A stretch of 64,000 nucleotides of DNA, from positions 62,001-126,000 of the forward strand of contig NZ_JAGKJJ010000012.1 in NCBI RefSeq assembly GCF_020329505.1, given 5' to 3'. Source of the stretch: Bradyrhizobium semiaridum. GTDB lineage: Bacteria > Pseudomonadota > Alphaproteobacteria > Rhizobiales > Xanthobacteraceae. This document shows, piece after piece, positions 20,097 to 29,444 of this stretch (positions are counted from its first letter, which is position 1; each line of letters opens with the position of its first letter). The notes beneath the pieces were generated by a model, which saw only the letters and a program-made list of their open reading frames with translations, was not told the DNA's origin and made no database searches. The translations under genes were made by a program, and so were the position numbers.

Positions 20097-21161
20097 CTAA
20101 TCCGCCACCGTCTGGATCACGCTCCCCACCGGCCGCGCCGCGGCGGTCGGTACCTTCTCGTTCTTCACCATCATCGCGTCGTATTCGGGCAGCGTCTCCA
20201 GCTGGGTCTTCGCTTTCATCCAGACCACCTTGTAGCCGCCGGCCTTCAGCTTGCGCAGCAGGGTCGGCAGGGCTTGCGCGGTGTGCTTTTGCAGGTCGTG
20301 CATCAGGATGATGCCCTTGTGCTCCTTGTCGAGCTTGGTCATCACGTTGTTGATCACCTCGTCCGCGTTCTTCGACTTGAAGTCGTTGGAATCGACGTCG
20401 ACCGAGAACATCGCGATGTTGCGGCTGCCGAGATAGGCGGTGGTGGCCGGCGTGTGCGCCAGCGCCGGGAAGCGGAAGAACGGCGCGGGGTTGGCGCCGA
20501 GGGCGAGTTTGACCGCGCTAAAACCCTTCTCGATCTCGTCCTTGGCCTGCTGCTCGGTGATCTTCTTGCCGGCGAGGTGGGCGTGCGACCAGGTGTGGGC
20601 GCCGATGGTGTGGCCGGCGGCTGCTACCTGGCGCAGGATGTCCGGGTGATAGGTGGTGTGCAGGCCGATCGGGAAGAACACCGCCTTGGTGCATTCGTCG
20701 GCCAGCGCCTTCAGCACGGCGGGGGTGGTCGGCCACGGACCGTCGTCGAAGGTCAGCACGACCTCCTTCTCGGTCAGGAAGTCATACTGCTTGTACTGCA
20801 GGAAGCCGAAGCCGGGGCCGCCATTGGTGTCGACTACGACGGTGCGGCTGATGCCGAGCGCATCGGGATTGTTGCAGGCCGCTTTCGGCGCCGCCGCGAT
20901 CGGGGCGGGTGCCGGAACCGGGGCTGCCGCAGGGGCCGGAGCCGCTGCCGCGGTGTTCTCGGCGCGCTTCGACGACAGCGCGGCCGTGACCTCGACATCA
21001 GCCGGCTTGGCCGCCGTGGCGGGAAGCTGATCGGCCGCACGAGCCGCCGTGGTCTGGGGAGGCGCCGCGTCGGCACGCGGGGACGAGGTCCAGTACCACA
21101 CTCCGGCGATCATGACCGCCGCAACAACACTGGCCAGCATCAGGCCCAACGCATTACGCAT
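20097..21161 (-). CDS. Polysaccharide deacetylase (NodB homology)
   Basis: 354 residues: an N-terminal membrane anchor (about 5-24), an Ala/Pro-rich periplasmic linker (about 30-95) and a carbohydrate-esterase-4 domain. The domain has TFDDG (137-141, metal and base aspartates), HTWSH (His189 and His193, metal ligands), RFPA and a C-terminal LMHD. Such enzymes remove N-acetyl groups from chitooligosaccharides, peptidoglycan or exopolysaccharide; the substrate is not evident, and it is not the nodulation NodB itself (wrong length and no nod neighbours). The frame extends to 21380 upstream without homology; ATG 21161 is preceded by GGAGAGAG. Confidence 0.9.
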   Translation of the reverse strand: MRNALGLMLASVVAAVMIAGVWYWTSSPRADAAPPQTTAARAADQLPATAAKPADVEVTAALSSKRAENTAAAAPAPAAAPVPAPAPIAAAPKAACNNPDALGISRTVVVDTNGGPGFGFLQYKQYDFLTEKEVVLTFDDGPWPTTPAVLKALADECTKAVFFPIGLHTTYHPDILRQVAAAGHTIGAHTWSHAHLAGKKITEQQAKDEIEKGFSAVKLALGANPAPFFRFPALAHTPATTAYLGSRNIAMFSVDVDSNDFKSKNADEVINNVMTKLDKEHKGIILMHDLQKHTAQALPTLLRKLKAGGYKVVWMKAKTQLETLPEYDAMMVKNEKVPTAAARPVGSVIQTVAD

Positions 21162-21446
21162 CGCTACACACTCTCTCCGGAAACCTAGGGATACGCCACA
21201 GCCGTAACGACTGATTAGTGCCAACAAGGTCTTAACGTGGTCCCAACAAGTCGCCGGAACGACCAAGAAAAAGCGCATTGCAGCACCATGTCGGCATGCA
21301 TCTGCGACGACGAGCCGCAGAGCCGTCCCAGCCTGGGAGATCGGCGGGAACCTTGCCGGCCATTGCGCGGTTTCAAGCATTCTTCAACGCGCTGAAACGC
21401 TATAGAACCGGCGGCGTATTCATTAGAGGCTGTTAGAGGTTTTGCG

Positions 21447-21662
21447 ATGACCCGATTCCTGCTTGCCGTCATTCCCCTCGTCCTGGTGGCGTCGGCCGCC
21501 TCAGCGCAGCAGCAGGGGCGCGATGCCTGCACCCGTGACGCGTCGCGGTTCTGCCGCCCCGTCCTCAATAACGGCGATCAGGCTGTGCTGGCCTGCCTGC
21601 AGCAGCATCGCGGCCGCCTCAGCAAGGGTTGCCAGAAGACGCTGGCCGATAACGGGCAGTAA
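21447..21662 (+). CDS. Small secreted cysteine-rich repeat protein
   Basis: 71 residues. A Sec signal peptide (1-20, ending ASA-Q) precedes a single repeat: ACTRDASRFC, GDQAVLACLQQHRGRLSKGCQ. Four cysteines in the mature part could form two disulfides in the periplasm. This resembles the Cys-rich GLG1/FGFR-type repeat seen in small rhizobial proteins. The function is unknown. It is convergent with the MFS gene (25-base gap). Confidence 0.8.
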   Translation: MTRFLLAVIPLVLVASAASAQQQGRDACTRDASRFCRPVLNNGDQAVLACLQQHRGRLSKGCQKTLADNGQ

Positions 21663-21687
21663 ATCCCACCCCCAAGTCGTTCCGGGT

Positions 21688-23376
21688 TTAGTGCGACGCG
21701 CCGGAGTGACCTGCTGCGGACGCGACCACCGGGATCACCTCCTTGGCGGCGCGGTCCGGGGTCTCGTCCTTCCAGCGCACCGATCCGAACGGCCGCTCCA
21801 GCATCCGGCGCACCCGCACCGGCTCGGTGCCGATGTGGAAGGCGATCGCCTTCTGGTGCAGCTCGCGCTCGGACTGGGTGGCGCGGTTGCGCTGGCGCAG
21901 GAAGTCGAGCCAGGTCGGGCAGTGATAGCGCTCCGTCCATAGTTCGGGATCGGCGATGTCGCGCGCGATCGACCAGCCATAGGCGCCGTTGCGCTGCCGG
22001 GAGAGCTGCACGTCCTGCATCACATTGTGAAAGGCGCGGGCATTGTCCTGCGCGACACGGTATTCGATCTCGACGACCAGCGGGCCGCTGCGCGCCGTCA
22101 GCTGCAACTGCACTTCGGGATCGGCCAGATCCTCGGTCGCATCCTCGTTGCGGGCACCGATCCGCGGCATGCGGAGCCAGACGCCGAGCAGCGGCAACAG
22201 CAGCATCAGGCCCGCGGAGATCAACAGCGCGACCTCGACGCCGGCGAGGTCGGTGATGCGGCCCCAGCCCCAGCTGCCGATCGCGATGCCGCCGGCGATC
22301 GCGGCCTGGAACGCAGCGAGCGAGCGGCCTGCGACCCAGCGCGGCGCCGACAGCTGCACGCCGATATTGAACAGCGCGATCGCCAGCATCCAGGCCGCGC
22401 CGGCGACGACCAGCGCGGCCGCGGTGATGACCGGTTCCTTGCTGACGGCAACCGCCGCGATCGCGGCGCCCATCGCCAGCGCGCAGGCCCGCACCGCGGC
22501 CTCGCCGCTGAGCCGGCTCCTGATCTCGCTGATATTGAGCGCGCCGACCACCGCGCCCATGCCGAACGCGCCCAGCATGATGCCGTAGGTCTGCGCGCCG
22601 CCATGCAAGAGATCGCGCGCCACCAGTGGCATCAGCGCCGAGACCGAGCCGCCGATGATGCCGGTCACCATGGTGCGGGTCAGCACGATCTTGATCGACG
22701 GCGAATTGGCGATGTAGCGCACGCCGGAGACGATGGCGCGATTAAGCCGCTCGCGGGGCAGTCGCGACGGTTCGGTGACCCGGTTCCACAGGAACAGCAC
22801 GACCAGAAGCGGCAGATACAGCACGGCATTGGCCGCGAACGCCGCCACCGCGCCGGCGGATGCGACCACGATGCCGCCGATCGCCGGCCCGAAACTGCGC
22901 GCGATGTTGTAGCTGATGCCGTTGAGCGCGACCGCGGCGGGCAGCGTCTCGGCCGGCACCTGCTCGCTGACCGAGGACTGCCAGGCCGGGCCGAACAGCG
23001 CCATGCCGCTGCCGACGACGAAGCACAGGGCTAGCAGGAGATTCGGCGTCACCAGGTTGAACCAGGCCAGCACCGTCAGCACGGTGGCGCCGGTCAGCGC
23101 GATCACCAGCGATACCATCGAGACCACGCGGCGGTCATGCATGTCGGCGATCGCGCCGCCCGGCATCGAGATCAGCATCACCGGCAGCATCAGGGCGGTC
23201 TGCACCAGCGCGACCTTGTCGGCCTCCGACGTCATCTGCGTCATCGCCCAGGCGGCGCCGACGCCCTGGATCAGGATGCCGAGGTTGGAGAGCAGGCTGG
23301 CCAGCCAGATCCGTCTGAAGATTGAGTGCCGCAACGGTGCAGTGATACTGTCGGTGCGTTTCCGCGGTTCGGTCAT
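21688..23376 (-). CDS. MFS transporter (MFS_3, enterobactin-exporter-like)
   Basis: 562 residues from MTEPRKRTDS. Twelve predicted helices occupy about residues 25-420, with the MFS loop motif GGAIADMHDRRVV (about 77-89). The C-terminal approximately 130 residues form a soluble alpha/beta domain (VEIEYRVAQDNARAFHNVM, FHIGTEPVRVRRML), which is usual for the MFS_3 family. The group exports small molecules such as siderophores; the substrate is unknown. An in-frame ATG at 23412 is an alternative start. Confidence 0.87.
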   Translation of the reverse strand: MTEPRKRTDSITAPLRHSIFRRIWLASLLSNLGILIQGVGAAWAMTQMTSEADKVALVQTALMLPVMLISMPGGAIADMHDRRVVSMVSLVIALTGATVLTVLAWFNLVTPNLLLALCFVVGSGMALFGPAWQSSVSEQVPAETLPAAVALNGISYNIARSFGPAIGGIVVASAGAVAAFAANAVLYLPLLVVLFLWNRVTEPSRLPRERLNRAIVSGVRYIANSPSIKIVLTRTMVTGIIGGSVSALMPLVARDLLHGGAQTYGIMLGAFGMGAVVGALNISEIRSRLSGEAAVRACALAMGAAIAAVAVSKEPVITAAALVVAGAAWMLAIALFNIGVQLSAPRWVAGRSLAAFQAAIAGGIAIGSWGWGRITDLAGVEVALLISAGLMLLLPLLGVWLRMPRIGARNEDATEDLADPEVQLQLTARSGPLVVEIEYRVAQDNARAFHNVMQDVQLSRQRNGAYGWSIARDIADPELWTERYHCPTWLDFLRQRNRATQSERELHQKAIAFHIGTEPVRVRRMLERPFGSVRWKDETPDRAAKEVIPVVASAAGHSGASH

Positions 23377-23527
23377 ATCCGGTTCCGTTTGGCCTGCTAT
23401 GGCTTTGGTCATGCTTCCGGCCGAAACAACTGATGCCCGCGAAACGCGTGCCCTGTCCAGCAATTACGGTATTGTTTGCCGCGGTAGGACACAGCTAAAG
23501 CACTGAAAGGCTTGGGGAAGGGGACCA

Positions 23528-24886
23528 ATGGCGCTGACGCGGCGGAGAATCTTGCAAGGCGCGGGTGCGCTGTCCTTGGTCGCTGGCCGCCTTGCGGCTC
23601 CGGCGCTGGCGCAGACGCCGGCCGGCGAGGTTCCGCCGATCCTGTTCGTGCACGGCAATGGCGACCATGCGGCGCTCTGGATCACGACACTCTGGCGGAT
23701 GGAATCCTGCGGCGTGCCGCGCGAGCGGATGTTTGCGATCAATTTCACCGACCCGCTGGCGCGGACCGACGACAGGGTCGCGCAGGCCAACCGTTCCTCG
23801 ACCGAGGATGCGCGCCGCGAGCTTGGCGAGGCGATCAGGGAGCTGAAGCAGAAGACCGGCGCCGCGCGCGTCGCGCTGGTCGGCAATTCACGCGGCGGCA
23901 ACGCGATACGCAATGTGATCAGGAACGGCGGCGGCGGTGACGTCAGCCACGCCGTGTTGTGCGGCACGCCGAACCACGGCATCTATGCCTGGGACGATGG
24001 GCTCGGCAACGAATTCAACGGCCGCGGCCCGTTCCTGCACGGCCTCAACGCGGGAGACAGCGAGGTGACCGCGGGCACCGCGTTCCTGACGCTGCGCAGC
24101 GACGGGCTCGACAAATTCGCGCAAGGTGACGGCCGCTTCGTCGGCAAGCCCGGCGTGCCGACCAACGTCACCGCGGAAGGCCCGGCGTTGAAGGGCGCCA
24201 CCAATTTGGTGCTCGGCGCGGTCGACCATCGCGAGACCGCATTCCATCCGCGCGCCTTCCGCGAGATCTACAAGTTCATCGTCGGCCGCGAGCCGCCGCG
24301 GATCGACATCGTGCCGGAGGCGGCGGTGAGGCTGAGCGGCCTCGTCACCGGCCTGCCCGAGGGCGTGCCGACCAATCGCCCGGTCTCCGGCGCCACCGTC
24401 GACGTCTATTACCTGTCCGCCGAGACTGGCGAACGCCTGGGCGGGCCGCTGCACTCCTCGCAGACCGGCGCCGATGGCCGCTGGGGGCCGGCGCAGGTCG
24501 ATCCGTCCTGGCCGCTCGAATTCGTGCTCACGTCGCCCGGCGCGGTGACGACGCACATCTATCGCTCGCCGTTCCCGCGCTCGTCCGACATTGTGCACCT
24601 GCGTCCGGCGCGGCCGCTCGGGCAGGCCGATGCCGGTGCGGGCGCCGTGTTGCTGATGTCGCGGCCGCGCGGCTATTTCGGCCTGCCACGCGATATCGTG
24701 CTGTTCGACGGCAAGGAGCCCACCGACGTGAAGACGGGTGTGCCGACCGATTCGATGACGACGCTGCGGCTTGCCGCGGCCGAAGCCGGCCGTCCGGTGG
24801 CCGCGATCTTCAACCAGGAGCGCATCGTGATGCGGGCCTGGCCGGCCGCGGAAAACCGGATTGCGATCGCGGAGTTGACCTACTAG
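23528..24886 (+). CDS. Tat-exported alpha/beta hydrolase
   Basis: 452 residues with a twin-arginine signal (LTRRRILQGAGAL, cleavage near ALA-Q29). The hydrolase domain shows the oxyanion-region LFVHGNGDH (about 39-47) and the nucleophile elbow GNSRGG (Ser121); a histidine follows near VDHRETAFHP. The C-terminal third (about 265-450) is beta-rich with VSGATVDVYYLSAETGERLG, resembling a carbohydrate-binding or Ig-like domain. It may be a periplasmic or secreted lipase or esterase; lipase class 2 is the nearest family I recognise. The substrate is unknown. Strong purine-rich site before ATG 23528. Confidence 0.75.
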   Translation: MALTRRRILQGAGALSLVAGRLAAPALAQTPAGEVPPILFVHGNGDHAALWITTLWRMESCGVPRERMFAINFTDPLARTDDRVAQANRSSTEDARRELGEAIRELKQKTGAARVALVGNSRGGNAIRNVIRNGGGGDVSHAVLCGTPNHGIYAWDDGLGNEFNGRGPFLHGLNAGDSEVTAGTAFLTLRSDGLDKFAQGDGRFVGKPGVPTNVTAEGPALKGATNLVLGAVDHRETAFHPRAFREIYKFIVGREPPRIDIVPEAAVRLSGLVTGLPEGVPTNRPVSGATVDVYYLSAETGERLGGPLHSSQTGADGRWGPAQVDPSWPLEFVLTSPGAVTTHIYRSPFPRSSDIVHLRPARPLGQADAGAGAVLLMSRPRGYFGLPRDIVLFDGKEPTDVKTGVPTDSMTTLRLAAAEAGRPVAAIFNQERIVMRAWPAAENRIAIAELTY

Positions 24887-24967
24887 CTGTTGTAAGGGTC
24901 CGCGCGCCCTTTTGGCGCCGGGATCGCGTGGTCGGATCGGCCGTCGCGTGAGCTGGAAGCGAGGACC

Positions 24968-26212
24968 ATGAGCATAGCCGAAGTCTACGACATCACGGTC
25001 ACGCGGCGCCCACTGGTGCCGCCGACTCCGCCGCGCGCGCCCGACAATTACGAGAACTACACGCGTACGCCGGCCGGCCTCCGCGTGCTGCGGCCGATGC
25101 TGGGCGAGGGGCTATTGATCGCCGAGGGCCGCGCCTGGAAGCATCAGCGCCGCACCCTGGCGCCGGCCTTCACGCCGCGCGCGGTGACGACGCTCGAGCC
25201 TTACATGATCGCGGCGATCGACGAGACGATCGCGAAGCTGAAGGCCACAGGCGGCGGCGCGGTCGATCTGCGCGAGGCGATGCAGCGCATGACGCTCGAG
25301 ATCGCCGCCCGCACCATGTTCTCGTTCGGCATGGATCGCCATGGCGCCGCGCTGCGCGACTTCGTGATGGAGTATGGCGAGACGCTGGCGCGGCCGCATA
25401 TGCTCGACCTGCTGCTGCCGCTGAACTGGCCGACCCCGCAGGATTTCAGGCGCGCCCGCTTCCGCAAGCGCTGGACCGCGTTCGTCGGGAAGCTGATGGC
25501 GGAGCGCCGCGCCGCCGGCAAGGACGACAACGCCCCGGCCCGCGACCTGTTCGACCTGATGGGCGCGGCGCATGATCCCGAAACCGGCGAGGCCTTCACC
25601 GACGCGCAACTCGGCGACCAGGTCGCGACCATGATCCTGGCCGGCCATGAGACGACGGCGACCGCGCTGTTTTGGGCGCTCTATCTGCTGGCGCTGGATC
25701 CCGCGACGCAGGAGCAATTGGCGGCGGAGGTCAGGGGCGTGGCAACGTCCGGCGCGCTCGAGGCAGCTGGCGCGCTAGACATCGAGCGGCTGAAATTCAC
25801 CCGCGCCGTGATCGACGAGACCATGCGGCTCTATCCGCCCGCGTTCCTGATCGCGCGCGCGGCCGCAGGCCCGGACACCATCGCAGGCCGTTCGGTCCGC
25901 AAGGGCGACGTCATCCTGATCGCGCCGTGGCTGCTGCATCGGCATGAAAAACTGTGGCGGGAGCCCAACGCCTTCGTGCCGGCGCGCTTCATGACGGGAG
26001 CGCCGCCGGACCGCTTCGCCTATCTGCCGTTCGGCGTCGGACCGCGCATCTGCATCGGCGCGCACTTCGCGCTGGTCGAGGCTACGCTGGCGCTGGCGAA
26101 GATCATCGGAGCTTTTCGCGTCGCGCTGGCGGACAAGGAGCCGGTGATCCCGATCGGCGTCGTCACCACGCAGCCGAACCGTTCGCCGGTGTTCACGATC
26201 AAGCCGAGGTAA
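24968..26212 (+). CDS. Cytochrome P450
   Basis: 414 residues. I-helix oxygen-activation motif AGHETTA (about 227-233), K-helix DETMRLYPP (EXXR), and haem loop FGVGPRICIG with the axial Cys at about residue 362. The N-terminus is shorter than usual for a P450 and starts close to the region that normally follows the membrane-proximal segment. The substrate and redox partners are not evident; there is no ferredoxin gene nearby. GAGGA precedes ATG 24968. The cyclase gene follows after 38 bases. Confidence 0.93.
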   Translation: MSIAEVYDITVTRRPLVPPTPPRAPDNYENYTRTPAGLRVLRPMLGEGLLIAEGRAWKHQRRTLAPAFTPRAVTTLEPYMIAAIDETIAKLKATGGGAVDLREAMQRMTLEIAARTMFSFGMDRHGAALRDFVMEYGETLARPHMLDLLLPLNWPTPQDFRRARFRKRWTAFVGKLMAERRAAGKDDNAPARDLFDLMGAAHDPETGEAFTDAQLGDQVATMILAGHETTATALFWALYLLALDPATQEQLAAEVRGVATSGALEAAGALDIERLKFTRAVIDETMRLYPPAFLIARAAAGPDTIAGRSVRKGDVILIAPWLLHRHEKLWREPNAFVPARFMTGAPPDRFAYLPFGVGPRICIGAHFALVEATLALAKIIGAFRVALADKEPVIPIGVVTTQPNRSPVFTIKPR

Positions 26213-26250
26213 GCGAGACCTGCTTCCATGCCTCTCACGCCAGGTGCTTC

Positions 26251-27660
26251 ATGAGCGACATTCAGGCCCAGTTTTCGGTGTTGCGGCAGACCGCGGATCC
26301 CGCCGTCGCCGACGCCATCGCACATCTGATGGAGAAGGGCGAGGACCACGAGCTGAACCGGGTCAACGTGCTCGATTTCGCCAAGCACAAGGGACTCGAC
26401 GAGGAGCGGGTGATCTCCGGCTTCCTGCATGCCTCGAGGCTCGGCCTGTTCGACCTGACCTGGAATGTGCTGTGTCCCGGTTGCGGTGGCGTGCTCGATG
26501 CGCATGCGACGCTGAAATCGCTGCGCAATGACGATTATCAATGCGGCCTCTGCGCCTGCGGCTATGAAGCCTCAGTCGACGAGCAGGTCGAGGTGGCCTT
26601 CACGGTGAGCCCGCGGGTCCGCCGCATCGCCGCGCACGATCCGCACACGCTGCCGATCTGGGACTACTACAAGCAGATCTTCTGGAGCTCCGGCATCGAC
26701 TTCAACAAGGAGTCCTTCGACGAACTGTCGCAGGAGGTGGTGCTCGACGCGCTCGAACTGCCGGCCGGCGAGAAGGCGGTGCTGTCGCTGAACCTGCCGA
26801 AGGAATTCATCATCGTGTTCGAGCCGGTGACGCATTCGGCGCAATTCATCGACGTGCAGGGCGAGCCGACCAAGGAGCGCCAGCATCTGTCGCTGATGTA
26901 CAACAAGGTGCATGCGCCGGTCGGCAACATGACGTTGCGTCCGGGCCCCTTGAGGCTGTCGCTCGACAACCAGGCCGGGGTGCGCGCGCTGCCGTCGGTG
27001 TTCATCGCCGCCGATGCGCTGCATCATCTGATCGGCAAGCGAAAGCCGTTCCTCACCGCTAAGCGCATCCTGAGCAACCAGACTTTCCGCGACGTCTACA
27101 AGGCCGACAATCTCAATCTCGACCAGCGGCTCAAGATCACCTCGCTGACCTTCCTGTTCACCGACCTCAAGGGATCGACCGCGCTCTATGAACGGGTCGG
27201 CGATCTCGCCGCGTTCGATCTGGTGCGTGCGCATTTCCACGCGCTGCTCGACATCATCGCCTCCGAGCGCGGCGCCGTGGTGAAGACGATCGGCGACGCC
27301 GTGATGGCGACGTTCGTCCGTCCCGAACATGCGCTGGCCGCGGGCTTGCGCATGCGTGCGGCGATGAAGACGCTCAACGACGAGCGCGGCAAGCAGGACC
27401 TGATCGTCAAGATCGGCATCCACGAAGGTCCCTGCCTCGCGGTGATGCTGAACGAGCGGCAGGACTATTTCGGCCAGACCGTGAATATCGCAGCACGGGT
27501 GCAGAGCCTGTCGACCTCGCAGGAGATCCACCTCACCCAGCCGGTGATCGCCTCGCCCGAAGTCACCGGCATCCTGGAGCGGGCCTCGATCAAGCCGATC
27601 CAGAAGGAAGCGGCGCTGCGCGGCATCGCCGACAAGATGGTGGTGTACGAAATACCGTGA
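26251..27660 (+). CDS. Class III adenylate/guanylate cyclase with zinc-ribbon N-terminal domain
   Basis: 469 residues. The N-terminal approximately 290 residues look like DUF5939: a helical start, then paired CPGCGG and CGLCACG (about 72-110), a likely zinc ribbon. The C-terminal catalytic domain has the metal-binding aspartates in FTDLKGST (about 304) and IGDAVMATF (about 349), the substrate-specifying Asp in QDYFGQ, and the transition-state Asn412 and Arg416 in VNIAARV, so it looks active and adenylate-type. It is soluble, with no transmembrane helix. ATG 26251 opens the family-like N-terminus. Confidence 0.9.
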   Translation: MSDIQAQFSVLRQTADPAVADAIAHLMEKGEDHELNRVNVLDFAKHKGLDEERVISGFLHASRLGLFDLTWNVLCPGCGGVLDAHATLKSLRNDDYQCGLCACGYEASVDEQVEVAFTVSPRVRRIAAHDPHTLPIWDYYKQIFWSSGIDFNKESFDELSQEVVLDALELPAGEKAVLSLNLPKEFIIVFEPVTHSAQFIDVQGEPTKERQHLSLMYNKVHAPVGNMTLRPGPLRLSLDNQAGVRALPSVFIAADALHHLIGKRKPFLTAKRILSNQTFRDVYKADNLNLDQRLKITSLTFLFTDLKGSTALYERVGDLAAFDLVRAHFHALLDIIASERGAVVKTIGDAVMATFVRPEHALAAGLRMRAAMKTLNDERGKQDLIVKIGIHEGPCLAVMLNERQDYFGQTVNIAARVQSLSTSQEIHLTQPVIASPEVTGILERASIKPIQKEAALRGIADKMVVYEIP

Positions 27661-27790
27661 TTGCGGCGAGAGTGGCTAGATTGCCGCAGATTGCCGAAAC
27701 GTAATGCAGCTGCGGCAACTAGCGCCGATTGCGCCGGTTCTGCTTCCACGCCATATAGATTTGCATCAGGCCCACTGCATAGAGACACCA

Positions 27791-28294
27791 ATGCTCGACG
27801 GACTGCGCCAATTCATTGCCGATATCGTCTCCCCGGATCCGCAGACCGACCGGGCGTTCGACGACAACGATTACCGGCTGGCGGCGACCGCGCTGCTGGT
27901 CCATGTCGTGTCGCTGGACGGCGAGCCGACGCCTGCGGAGAAGCTCAAGCTGCACAGCCTGATCGAAAGCCGTTTCCAGCTCGATCGCGGCACCGCCGAC
28001 AAATTGATCGCGTCCGCCATGCGGGTCGAGGGCGAGGCGGTCGATCTCTATCACTTTACCAGCGTGATCATGCGCTCCGTGAATGAGGAGGGCCGGCTGC
28101 GTATCGTCGAGATGATGTGGGAGTTGGTCTTTGCCGACGGCCAGGTCAGTGAGTTCGAGGACAATGTGGTCTGGCGCGCCGCCGATCTGCTCGGCATTTC
28201 CTCGCGCGACCGCATCGATCTCAAGCATCGCGTCGCCGAGAAACAGGCGGCACTGCCGAAAGGTCCGTGGGGCACGGCCGACGCGGCGATCTGA
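27791..28294 (+). CDS. TerB-like protein
   Basis: 167 residues, all-helical, matching the TerB/tellurite-resistance fold: AATALLVHVVSLDGEPTPAEK (about 30-50) and MMWELVFADGQVSEFEDNVVWRAADLLGIS (about 113-140), each with the acidic loop (D-G-x) typical of the family. Such proteins are common in Rhizobiales away from ter operons, and their role is unknown. It follows the cyclase gene by 130 bases. Confidence 0.87.
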   Translation: MLDGLRQFIADIVSPDPQTDRAFDDNDYRLAATALLVHVVSLDGEPTPAEKLKLHSLIESRFQLDRGTADKLIASAMRVEGEAVDLYHFTSVIMRSVNEEGRLRIVEMMWELVFADGQVSEFEDNVVWRAADLLGISSRDRIDLKHRVAEKQAALPKGPWGTADAAI

Positions 28295-28530
28295 CACGCC
28301 AGGTCGCGCCCACGCGCCGCGGTCGTGCCACCATCAGATATGAAGAAACTTTAATATCCGGCATCACTTGCCGCGATTGTGGGCGATCGGCCTGAAAATC
28401 CGGCGTTTCACCTCGAAATCCGCGCGGCCGCGGCTGTCGACAAGCTTACGGACGGCTTGCGTCCCACCGCATGCCTATGCTCTCGTCGCGGCCGTTGGGA
28501 CCTCTCCGGAATTTGAACAAGAGCTTGGAC

Positions 28531-29310
28531 GTGAGCGAGCGTGTGACGCTGATAACTGGGGCATCGGCGGGCATCGGCGCCGAGCTGGTACGCGTGTTCG
28601 CATCGCATGGTCATCGTGTGGCGCTGGTGGCGCGGCGCGCCGATCGCCTCAAGGCGCTGGCGGACGAGCTGAGCGGCAAGGGCAGTGCGTCGCCGATCGT
28701 GATCCCCTGCGATCTCCAAGAGCCGGACGCCGGCGAAAGAATCGCACAAGCCCTGACCGAGGCCGGGGTCGAGGTCGAATACCTCGTCAACAATGCCGGC
28801 TTCGGCCTGTTCGGCCTCGCCGTCACGCGCGACCGCGCCGAGCAGCTCAACATCATCACGGTCAATATCCGCGCACTGACCGACCTGACGCTGCGCTTCG
28901 CCGACCAGCTGATCCGTCATCGCGGCGGCATCCTCAATCTCGGCTCGATCGCCGGCTTTCTGCCAGGACCCGGCATGGCGGTTTATTATGCCAGCAAGGC
29001 CTATGTGCTGTCGTTCTCCGAAGCGATGCGCTGCGAGCTGGCGCCGCAGGGCGTGCGCGTCACTGTGGTGTGCCCGGGCCCGGTGCCGTCCGAGTTCCAG
29101 GAGCGCGCCGGCTTTGCGCCCGGGTTCGATTCCGCGATCCTCAACGTCGCGGCCGATGAGATCGCCCGCCAGGCCTATCGCGGGCTGATGGCCAACAAGC
29201 GTGCTGTGCTGCCTGGGCCGTTCATCAAGCTGGTGCCGTTCCTGCTCCGCTTCTTTCCGCGCTCCTTCATCCTGCATGCGGTCGGCGGCTTCCAGCTCCG
29301 CAAGCGCTGA
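28531..29310 (+). CDS. Short-chain dehydrogenase/reductase
   Basis: 259 residues from GTG 28531. Cofactor motif TGASAGIGAE at the N-terminus, NNAGFG (about 90), catalytic Ser in NLGSIAG and YYASK (YxxxK), and CPGPVPSEF; the C-terminal extension (RQAYRGLMANKRAVLPG, then a hydrophobic tail) matches the DltE/YqjQ-like SDR subgroup. The substrate is unknown. An in-frame ATG at 28471 would add 20 residues without SDR character, so the later start is preferred with moderate certainty. Confidence 0.85.
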   Translation: MSERVTLITGASAGIGAELVRVFASHGHRVALVARRADRLKALADELSGKGSASPIVIPCDLQEPDAGERIAQALTEAGVEVEYLVNNAGFGLFGLAVTRDRAEQLNIITVNIRALTDLTLRFADQLIRHRGGILNLGSIAGFLPGPGMAVYYASKAYVLSFSEAMRCELAPQGVRVTVVCPGPVPSEFQERAGFAPGFDSAILNVAADEIARQAYRGLMANKRAVLPGPFIKLVPFLLRFFPRSFILHAVGGFQLRKR

Positions 29311-29444
29311 CCATCATCCGGCGCGACCTTCACGCGGCTTCTGGCCTGCGATTTGCTTCGTGGCCTGTGTGCGCAAACTCACACGATGTTAACGACCACT
29401 TAGCTATGATCGCCCGTTACGTGCCGAATCCCTAAGCAGAGACG

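Noticed and set aside
20097..21161. Nodulation gene nodB
   Set aside because: The NodB-fold is present, but the protein is anchored, has a long linker and no nod genes or nod box nearby.
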